From: Solanum dulcamara
Taxonomy: Eukaryota; Streptophyta; Magnoliopsida; Solanales; Solanaceae
Length of the DNA: 64,000 bases
Assembly: GCF_947179165.1 (NCBI RefSeq)
Contig: NC_077248.1
Span: 48,758,232-48,822,231 of the forward strand
Direction: 5' to 3'
The notes under the pieces are model-generated. The model was not told where the DNA came from, did not search any database, and worked only from the letters and a program-made list of their open reading frames with translations. Both the position numbers and the translations under genes were made by a program. Within the stretch, counting starts at the first letter, position 1. Every line of letters begins with the position of its first letter. This document shows positions 34,802 through 44,455 of the stretch, piece after piece.

Positions 34802-37800
34802 TGTAATGACCCTCTAGGTCTTTTTTAGATTAATGCATTTATTTCATCATTTAGTGCATTTCTATAGCAACCCTATATCATTTATGACTTGTGGGCACTG
34901 ACTGTTTGGTCGTTTGATCATTCATTTGGGTTTTAGGCCTGTTCCATGTTTTGGAGCTTTTAAAACTTGAAAAGCTTATTTTAGTCATAATATCCGGTAA
35001 ACAAACTCATAAAGGACTTATGAGGGTTCCATGAACTCCGCAATCGCTAAATTAGGTTAGTAACATGGTCGACATGATTATCGAGGCTTTTAATATGAGT
35101 TTGGGGCCATTTGGTGTTTTAACCTTTGCAATTTGGCCTAAGATTAACTTTTGTCAAAATTCATGGAAATTGCTCCTAGATGAGATTTTTTTCAGCATGG
35201 TTAGTTCCTTATTGTCGAGTTTGGTCTAGAATGACCCTTTCGTATGATTTCTGAGTCTTTCGGTCGAATCTCAAGATTCGTTGTGGAAATTGGCTAAATA
35301 TGGCACTTGGATGTGGGATCCACTTTTTTTTAAAATGATCTCGTATAGAAATTTTGTCTATGCCATTGAGTCCGTAATGTTGAATTTGATGTGGTATCAT
35401 ATCTCATTTTCCCGCATAAGGTTCTTAACCAATCCCAAGCACCCCGTCGGAGACTTAGGCATTTTTTAAAACTCCTTTACACAAGTTGTACCTGGTGTCA
35501 TCGCTAAAGCCACCCTTGGGTTCTAAAGAAAAAGGGTGTGCTAAAGCGACCAGGGCCCCCTAGGCGAATGTCGCTAAAGAGACAGGACCCTCGCTTTATC
35601 AAGACTCGCCTCTTTAAGATGGTTGCTTAAGTGACCTTTAAGGTCGCTTTTGTGACACATGTGGGATTATTTCTTTTCTGAATTTTAGTTTTGCTGGAAG
35701 AATTCAGTGGAGTGATTGGGAGGTGTAACAGAGTCATTGATTGAGGTAATTTTGAGCTAGAACCGTCTGCCCTTGTGTGTTTTGAGCTTAATTTGAGAAT
35801 TTAATACATGTTCTTGTTCTTGTTGATACGACCCCTAAATTGTGTTCCATTTTGGAACAAAAGTTTGGAGAGGTATTTAGAGCCTTTCATAGAGTCAATT
35901 CCATAATTACAAGAGTGGGTCCCACATTCCCATTTTCACTCTAAAATTAGTTTGTCTCTGATTTTAACAATTTTAGTGTCAAAATGATCGTAATAGTGCT
36001 GTGATTCTATATTTGATAGCGTGGCAGCGTTCTGAGTCTATATGAAAGGTTAAAGCTCTGGCTTCGAGATTTAGAGAGAGTGCGATCGACTTACAAGTAA
36101 GCTACAACTTCTCTCTCCTTAGACTGAGCATGACTAAGAATTTGTATGTTGAATTGTATAGCTTTTAGGGTGTTTGGTGGTTGATCATGCTAAATTCCTA
36201 GAATCCATGTCTTAGGTTATATTTTGGATATTTTAGGCGATTGAAACATATTGACTATAACTGTTAACCACTCATACCTTTTGGTGTACCTTTGTATGGC
36301 TAGTTTTTATTGTTGGAAGAATGTTTGGCTACCTTGTGGTTTACCTTTGTATGGCTAGTTGTTATTTTTGGAAGAATATTTAGCCTTAGTCTAGTCTTAG
36401 ACTAGTGATTACCATAGACTTGCATACTTGTAGAGTCATTAGGCCTTAAAATCTCTCTAGCATTGCTACGGACGGCTTAGCTCCCTATAGACTGATATAG
36501 CAGACTTGAGTTTGATAGTCTGAGCTTTATCTAAGTAGTAACACCACTCTTGGAACCTTTCATCCATACTTCCCTGATTTCCTTGGTTCTGAATTACTTG
36601 ATTCTTGGTTTTGGAAGCTACTCGTCGATTATGGTGGAATATTATTCGGGCTGGAGTGATTTATTGATGGCACTTAGTTTGGGGGTACTCGTCTTGATGC
36701 TCGATAAGCCGCTGATCCTAATTATGACCGATTCATCTCTATTCGTGGTTCAAGTCCCCAATTCACTGCATTGGGTGTGGTTCAAGTCCGTGTCTTGGTA
36801 TTAAAGCCTCAGCTCAAGTCCCTATCTTTCTTCAGTTGTGGTTCAAGTCCACCGTTTGTAGCCGTGGTTCATGTCCATAACTACATTTAGCCTTGGTTCA
36901 AGTCCATAACTACTTTCAGCTTTGTCTAAGTCCATAGCTACTTTTACCTTAGTTCAAGTCCTTGGTAATATTTATATGTGGTTCAAGTCCATGATTATTC
37001 TTACTCTTGGTTCAAGTACTTGGTTACTCCAAATCTCGATACAAGTCCTTGATTCTATCATCTTCACCCAGTTCAAGTCCTTAACTCTTTCCAGTGTTTG
37101 TTAAAGCTTCAGGCTCATTGATTAGTTCAGTTCAAATCTACGAAAAGTTATGGCATTGATGGGAACTTCATCAGATTCTCTTATTACACCTCATCTCTTC
37201 TTGCAGATGCCCAGCTTATAGGAGTCCATTCGGGTTTTACTTTTAACTTATGCACAAGCGTACTCATCGAGATTTTGGAATCTTTGTCAGATTTAGTTAG
37301 CTACTCTTTTTTTCTTAATGTATTAGTACACTCATATGCATACCTAGTAGATCTCTTATTCTTGTCTCTGGTAGTGTTTTAGATTCTTACATTTCATATT
37401 ACTTTTGCTTTTCTTGCTTAGTTGGCCTATGATTCCTACTGGGTACCAATTGTTTTGGTAGTCATACTACACTCTGAATATGTTTTTGTGATGCAGGTCT
37501 GAGCACTAGCTATCACCGTTGATCTCGAGCCAACTCTAGTCATATTTGGAGGCGAGGGTAATATACAACATCCTGGATTTATTCTTCTCCATCTGTAAAT
37601 ATATTGACTTGTCTTTTACTTTTTGAAATAGTCTATTTTTGTGGTCCATTTTTGGGACATGTACTCATTTTGTTAGAAATAGGTGACTTTTAGGTTCTTA
37701 GAGGGATATTTTATTTGTATATATTTTTTGCTTGCTTTCGCTCTTCTTGTTTGATTCATGTTATTTATGTATTTGTTTAGTATGAGTTTAGTTTTTTTTC

Positions 37801-37898
37801 CCTTAATCCCATTCCATGTAGTTCCGGGATATGAATTGGCTTGCCTACTGGTGGGTCATAGTAGACGACATCATAATTTGAGGAATTAGATCGTGATA
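34802..37898 (+). mobile_element. solo gypsy LTR, 3.1 kb
   Basis: It starts TGTAATGACCCTCTAGG and ends GAATTAGATCGTGATA (CA decayed to TA). CTGAG flanks it at 34797-34801 and 37899-37903. There is no internal region, so it is a recombination product. A patch of repeated TCGCTAAAGCGACC-type words lies at 35500-35660. A minisatellite built on GGTTCAAGTCC lies at 36720-37100. Confidence 0.93.
36720..37100. repeat. LTR minisatellite with GGTTCAAGTCC units
   Basis: About ten degenerate units of roughly 35-45 bp, each with GGTTCAAGTCCATAACTAC-like sequence. It occupies about the same relative place in its LTR (63-75%) as the unrelated array at 28755-29030 does in its own (69-77%). Confidence 0.85.
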
Positions 37899-37924
37899 CT
37901 GAGAAATTAGATCGTGACAAAATA

Positions 37925-38431
37925 TGACGGCTGCAAAAGGAAACATAGCAATTACAAGAATATGAAGCACGTGTTTCTTATGCATCCAGGTAAGAGAGAA
38001 GAAAACATGGAAGAAATTGGACATGTAAAGACACATAGGCTAATTAGTTCAAAGATTAACCATTTTTTAATTGAAAATGTCAATTCTAATAAATTATATC
38101 TCATGGAAACACATTGAACATAGACAAGTGTCAAATTGAACATGTAAAATGGAACTGCTTTTAGCATGATGATGTGGCTAAATGATATAACTACAACAAC
38201 ATTTGATGCAACAAATTATTGATACAACCCAATCATTTTCAAATTAGCAACAAAAGGAATATTTTAAGATTACATGATAAAATAGAGTGATAACTAGATA
38301 GAACGTTAAACAAGTGATCTCAAATGATTGGCCACTTTGTGGCATGCATAAAATCTTTAGAATTCTACAACCGCCCATAGAATAGGCAATGTTGGATTTC
38401 TTCATCATTCTGTTGGTTATGGCTTCAGCAA
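37925..38431. repeat. segment duplicated at 16785-17290 (copy 2)
   Basis: Same orientation and order of landmarks as copy 1. It lies directly after the LTR fragment and runs into a gag fragment at about 38432. Confidence 0.8.
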
Positions 38432-38439
38432 TGTATAAA

Positions 38440-39115
38440 TTTAGGAAGTTCCATAGACGACTCAACTCATAATGACTTCTGAGGATGAATTTAGGTGAGC
38501 TATCTCTATGCTCACCCATTTGATAGTTGCACAATCTGGTCGCCAAAATACTCCAGTGCCCAGCTCCAATTCTCAAGAGCCGTCTGCTACAAATAGAATT
38601 CGGGATTTTCTGAGGATGAACCCACCAATCTTCACTGGGTCCAAAGTTGAGGAAGATCCTTAAAACTTTATAGAAGACATATGGAAGATCTTGAAGGCAA
38701 TGCATGCTACTGAGGTAGATGGAGTTGAACTTGTCTCCTATCATTTGAAGGATGTTGTCAATGTCTGCTATAACTAGTGGAAGGAAAGTAGAGGTAAAGA
38801 TGTTGAGCCTGCAGTTGGGGATGAGTTTGAGAATGCATTCCTAGATCACTTCTTTCCACAAGAGCTGTGGAAGCCAAGGTAGAAGAGTTTATGAACTTGA
38901 AGCAGGAGGGGATGCTTGCCAAAGAATATAGCCTTAAGTTCATTCAGCTATCCAGGTATGCTCACAAAATGGTTCCTGATGCGAGATCCATGATGAGGAA
39001 GTTTGTCTCATGTTATGGCAGACATGTAAAGAAGGAGTGTCAGGGAGCTTTGTTGATTTCAGACATGGACATCTCCAGACTCATGGTGTATGCCCAATAA
39101 ATTGAGGACAATAAG
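38440..39115 (+). pseudogene. gypsy gag fragment
   Basis: Frames combined give FLRMNPPIFTGSKVEEDP, FIEDIWKILKAM, DEFENAFLDHFFP and VEEFMNLKQEGMLAKEYSLKF, which is the capsid core of a second gypsy gag family. It is close to the gag at 52440-53340. The last 77 codons (38867-39100) are open. No LTR or leader precedes it and no pol follows in the same direction, so it is an isolated fragment. Confidence 0.88.
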
Positions 39116-39582
39116 AATAAGGATAAGGAAGAACATCAAAGCAAGATCAGCATAACTCTAGTATCTACTTTGAGTTGTCCTGAACCCATCCTGAATAGCC
39201 TTTACATGATCTAAGGCCTCTAAAATCAAGTCTGCACCACGCTTCCTAGGCTCTATAGACTCAAACCAACCAACCAACCGTAGAGAGACAACTCCTATAA
39301 TATAAAATGGGCTATCTGAACACTAGAGAGGTAGTCGTTATTGTATGCAAACTCCGCTAAAGGAAACAAATGATCCCACTAAGATCCAAAATCCATTACA
39401 CATCCGCAACATATCCTCAAGAACCTTAATTATGCGCTATAACTGACCATCAGTATGGGGGTGAAAAGTTGTGTTATGGTCGACGCAGGTACCCAACTCC
39501 TCTTGAAAAGTCCTCCAAAAGCTATAAGTGAACTATGACCCATGGTCCGAGATGATAGATACAAGCACACCATGAAGACGGA

Positions 39583-41742
39583 TGTTATGTCAGAAAAAGA
39601 CGATTTAAAATTAATTTAAACTTTTTAGAGAAAAAATCAATTTTAGAAAAGAGAGTCGCCACTTAATTTTTAAGGAAAATCAAGAAACCTTAATTTTAAA
39701 GACCTTAACAGATTTAACTCTTAAAATTAGAGAAAATGGGTAAGGGTTCAAATTTCCACTTTCAGAAGGTATTAGCATTCAAAGTGTCCGCTAACACGCG
39801 GTTATGCGATGATTTGAAAATTATTTGACTAACTTTTGAAAATATTAATTTAAAAGGAAATAAAGACTTTAAAATTATTATTTTTAAAATGATCAAACTT
39901 AAACATTGAAAATAATATATATATGTATAAAAAAAGTAAAAATTTATCAAATAACTAAGTAAAGGTAGAAAATCATTTAAAGAATAAATTAACATGAATT
40001 GGTTTATGTTTAGAAAAATTTAATTAAATTAAAACAAATTAAAACTAATATCTAAGAAATCATAAATAACATAAGTAAATAAGTTATTGCAACCCAAATC
40101 AATATAAATAAACAATAAATAACATTTGAAAATATGGCCCGACACTTAATTTTTGTACGTCTGGACTAAGCTGTTGGGTCACCTACGTTTTGGGCTTTTA
40201 GCCTAATTCTATTGTATATCATAGTTGTATATACACTATATACAGTATATACAATATTATTTATATATATCGAACTGTATACACATTGTATATCATCTAT
40301 TTGCTCCCTATATCTGTTGTATATAACTATATATCAAAGTATATAACACTGTTTTTCACTTGTATTCCATATATACAGCCCAATATCAGCATTCAAATCA
40401 TGTATATTAGCTTTATTTCCGTGTATCAACTTTCCAGTAATTTGACCAAGATGATGGGAGACTCAAAACTCAACAATATGCAGGGATGGAGTCCAAAGAT
40501 GGACTTGAATCGATATCACATGCACCAAAATAAAATTACATAAGCATTCTCATTTTAAGCGAAACCAAGAAATATAGCATGATATGTTAAAGTATCAAAT
40601 TGATGGGCATGCTAGAGATGACTAACAACATATTATATGTAGACAAAGAAAAGAAAAGAAGAAATATATTCAAGTAACTAAAGGACACGAAATTAATATA
40701 TACGCTATACTAACTCAAATTTTAAAGAAAGAATTAAATAAATTAGGCCATGAAAGTTCTAACTAAATATTAACCGCATATTTTTATTATCTAAATAATG
40801 TTAAAAGAAGAAATTGAAAACATGAAAATCTATATTGTCAAAGAAAACTACTTGAAAAATAATGAACAAAACTAAGTGCTTTCATGAAATAATCCTAACA
40901 CATGCTAACTATAAGAAATTATTGTCATTAATCTAACTATGCTTAATACATGCTAAAGAAAAGACTACGAATCAACTAAGTATAATACATGAAATAATTA
41001 AATAAAATAAAATTAAGAAAAGATTTTGCCTCTTTCCGGGCAGCGTGACTGAAGAAGACGAGCAGAAGACGACTTCAGCACCACCTAAGAGCTTAACGGA
41101 ACTCCAATCCATAAAAGAAAAACTAAAAATTTAGACTCGAACCTTCGTGCGTTCGACATTATAAGAACTTCGTTCTTAGCCTAAATTTCGACTTCAATAT
41201 CCTATTTTCCTCGAAGAAAAATATAGATTGAAAGTTAGAAATTTTCACAACTTTTAAGTTGGGGAAAAGAATCCAAAATCCTAGCCAAGTTAAGAAAATT
41301 TCTAACTTTGGGGTGGCTAAAAAACCTCTCCCTTCTTTCCTCTTCTTAATGAGAATATGAGCCTTTATATAGGCTCCAAAAATCTCAAATTCTTCAATAA
41401 TTTTCGTTGTAAAGAATGAGATTTTTATTTTATTTTTTATAGAAAAAACTAAAAAAATTAAAAATACAAACTACAATTAGACTAACCTAAGTAACATTGT
41501 ATTTAGTTAAAAATAAAATATTTTTGAGATAATTTTTGAATAACCACATAAATAGTAATCAAAGATATAGTTATATAGAAATATGTATATTATACTAAAA
41601 TTTATAAAAAGATAAAAATAGTTAAGAATAACATGAAAATATCTTTGTTTTTTATAAAAGTTAATTATTTTAAAAATGTTCGAAATTTAAAGAAACTCGA
41701 TAGCTAATTTGCGTTGTGGAGGGCCAAAAGTGGTTGTTAACA
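39583..41742 (-). repeat. 3' LTR of the non-autonomous element (long form)
   Basis: It matches 48483-50029 at both ends but has about 628 bp extra (39818-40445), rich in TGTATAT words near 40210-40380. The extra block is bounded by ATTTGA at 39812-39817 and 40440-40445. Confidence 0.9.
41362..41373 (-). promoter_or_regulatory. TATA box in the 3' LTR
   Basis: Minus-strand GCCTATATAAAG, present at the matching place in both LTRs. It is a likely core promoter of the element. Confidence 0.6.
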
Positions 41743-42059
41743 GTTGTCCCTTTCTTTGGATAGGATCGATGAAAGAGATCCTGAACAAAGAAAAATCTAC
41801 AAATCCAATTTTACTGACTCCATCTTCATCTCTTTAAAAAGGGGTTGGTATGGATTTTTTAATTATTGCAGGACACCAAAATATCCACACGCCTTTCGAT
41901 AGGAGTGTGGTTTATTATGAGTGAAGTTGTTCCTCAGCTCGTGTCCTATGAGTTTGATATTTCTCTTCGGACTATGTCCTAGTTCGCTGCTAAGAAAAGG
42001 TTTCACATTGTGCTGCATCCTCTTTGATGTTGTTCACACTTTCTTTCATGCTCTTTGCA

Positions 42060-42440
42060 TGTTTAAAATATCCATTGATCCATTGATAGGATAATGCTGC
42101 TCTATCGGTCGGATAGTGATCCATTGATAGGATACTTGGCAAAATAAATACATGCCCATCGGTAGAACGAATAAAGATGCTCCATCTGTAGGATAATGCT
42201 TCTCTATCGATAGGATAATGCTACTCCATCAGTAGGATGATAATCCATTAATAGGATATATGCATGTCCACTGGTAGGACAAATGAAGGTGATCCATCAA
42301 TAGGATATTTTGGCAAAATAAATGTTTGTCCATCGGTAGGACGAATAAAGATCTATTGGTAGTATATAAATGTGTCTCTATCGATAGAATGAATGAAGAT
42401 CCATTGGTAGGATATGTTGGTTCATCTATAGGATGGTGAT
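42060..42440. repeat. degenerate tandem repeats with CCATTGGTAGGAT units
   Basis: At least twelve copies of a CCATYGRTAGGAT core, spaced about 25-45 bp apart, alternate with GGCAAAATAAATG and ACGAATAAAGAT. It lies inside the non-autonomous element near its 3' LTR. Confidence 0.85.
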
Positions 42441-42540
42441 CCATTGGCAATTTACACTTCAAATATTCTCTGATATTTGGTGTGTCTTACATATGCCCTT
42501 CAGACATTTATAACGCTAGAAAATATTGATGTTTTGCTTC

Positions 42541-43425
42541 GACAAGATCAACATACAATGGCCCTCTCGGCAAATGATTATGCAAATGTCATCCTCGTGG
42601 ATGATTTGAGTGATGCACAACCCTTTCGGTAATGCAATGTGATGAAATGGCCCTTTCGGCAAATAAATATGTAAATGGCATCCTCTTGTATGATTTGAAT
42701 GGTGCAGGACCCTTTTGTTAATGCAATGAATATAAAATGGCCCTCTTGTCAATGAATATGCAAATGTCATCCTCTTGGATGATTCGAATGACGTATGACC
42801 CTCTTAGTAATGCAATGAAAATAAAATGACTCGCTTGGTATATGAATGTGCAATGTCATCCTCTTTGATGATTTGAATGATGCATGACTCTCTTAGTAAT
42901 GCAATGAAAATAAAATGTCCCTATCGACAATAAGTATGATAATTTCATTCTCTTCAATGATTCGAATGATGTATGACCCTCTTGGTAATGCAATGAAAAT
43001 GAAATGGCCCTCTCGGCAATTATATGATAATGTCATCCTCTTGGATGATGCGAATGATGCATGACCCTCTTGGTAATGCAATGAAATAAAATGGCCATCT
43101 CGGCAATGAGTATGATAATGTCATCCTCTTGGATGATTCAAATGATTCATGACCTTCTTGGTAATGCAATAAAAATGAAATGGCCCTCTCGGCAATAAGT
43201 ATAATAATGTCATCCTCTTGGATGATTAAAATGATGCATGACCCTCTTGGTAGTGCAATGAAAATGAAATGACCCTCTCAGCAATTAGTATGATAATGTC
43301 ATCCTCTTGGATGATTCGAATGATGCATGACCCTCTTGGTACTGCAATAAAATAAAATGACCCTCTCGGCAAGGAGTATGATAATGTTATCCTCTTGGAT
43401 GATTCAAATGATGTATGACCCTCTT
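42541..43425. repeat. higher-order tandem array, ten 89-bp units
   Basis: The marker CATCCTCTTGGATGATT recurs at 42590, 42679, 42768, 42857, 42946, 43034, 43122, 43211, 43300 and 43388, a spacing of 88-89 bp. Each unit is three related blocks of about 30 bp: CCCTCTTGGTAATGCA, CCCTCTCGGCAATGAG and TCCTCTTGGATGATT. The unit length is not a multiple of three, and the short minus-strand open stretches shift frame between units, so it is unlikely to code for protein. Confidence 0.92.
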
Positions 43426-43870
43426 GATAATACAATAAAAATGAAATGGCCCTCTCAGTGATGATAATGATAATGATGATGGCCCTCTTGACAATGATAT
43501 GATAATGATGATTGTCCTCTCGGCAATGATATGATAATGATGATGGTCCTCTTGGTAATGATATGTTAATAATGATGGCTCTCTCGTCAATGATATGATA
43601 ATAGCCCTCTCAGCAATGAGTATGATAATTTCATCCTCTTGGATGATTCGAATGATGCACGACCCTTTTGGAAATACAATGTAATAAAATGGCCCTCTTA
43701 AAAATGCAATGTAATGAAATGACCCTCTCGGTAATGATATGATGATGGCCCTCTCGATAATGATATGATAATGATGATGGCCCTCTCAAAAATGATATCA
43801 TGATTACCCTTTCGACAATGATATGATGATGGCCCTCTCGGCAATGATATACAAATGGCATCTTTTTGGA
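43426..43870. repeat. monomeric array of ~30-bp CCCTCTCGGCAATGATATGATAATG units
   Basis: Around twelve copies of one block type of the neighbouring array (CCCTCTCGGCAATGATATG), mostly without the other two types. It represents the simpler form flanking the higher-order array. Confidence 0.85.
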
Positions 43871-44229
43871 TGATTTAAATGATTGTCCACTGTAATAAGG
43901 TAGATGGCTCAATGTTTTTCCACTTTAATCAGGTAGATGGCTCGATGATTGTGAACGTTTCATCCTCTCGATGTTTTCACATGTTCCTTCATTTTTTCTC
44001 TTGAACAATTTGTGCTCATTGGGACTCATGGCTTTGATGGAAGTTTATACGAGGCATCGGTGGCTCACATTTTGAATTTGTGTTTGCTCCATTCTAGAAA
44101 TGTTGGAGATCATTTGAAGTTGACTTTGAACTTCTGATAATTCTTGATGGAAGTTTTGAGTTCTTTGTCAAAATTTTTGTCCCAGTTAGATCTCTTGATA
44201 AATCTCAATCTGCTGAAAAAAGAATTTTG

Positions 44230-44455
44230 ACATTCTTGTGAAATTTTTTAGATCTTCTCAAAAATTCTGTCTCAGTTGCATATACTAACATGATCTCCAA
44301 TCTTGACTTGCTGGAGATAGTATCTTCTTGTGAACTTTTGAGATCTTCTCAAAAATTCTATCACAATTGCATATACTGACATGATCTCCAATCTTGACTT
44401 GCTAGAGATAGTATCTTCTTGTGAATTTTTGAGAAAATCTCAAAAAATTATCTCA
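44230..44455. repeat. 91-bp direct repeat, ~2.3 copies
   Basis: TATACTRACATGATCTCCAA occurs at 44281 and 44372, with CTTCTTGTGAA-TTTTGAGA flanks repeated again near 44415. The spacing is 91 bp. Confidence 0.85.

Larger units (their letters stand above)
34656..37919 (+). repeat. 3'-terminal LTR fragment, split by a solo LTR
   Basis: The pieces 34656-34801 (ending TTACCTACTAGTGGG...TGTCCTGAG) and 37904-37919 (AAATTAGATCGTGACA) together form the last ~160 bp of a gypsy LTR, like 7180-7336. The rest of that LTR is missing. Confidence 0.8.

Noticed and set aside
36720..37100. tRNA-like GGTTCAAGTCC words (B-box resemblance)
   Set aside because: GGTTCAAGTCC resembles a pol III B box (GGTTCGANTCC), but it recurs about ten times as a minisatellite without A boxes or a cloverleaf, so no tRNA or SINE call is justified.
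42541..43870. CRISPR-like array
   Set aside because: The whole unit is repeated with no unique spacers between constant repeats, and the context is a plant retroelement.
42229..43912. Row of minus-strand open frames with repeating peptides
   Set aside because: They lie entirely in the tandem arrays. The 89-bp unit shifts frame at each repeat, so the peptides are by-products of the repeats.
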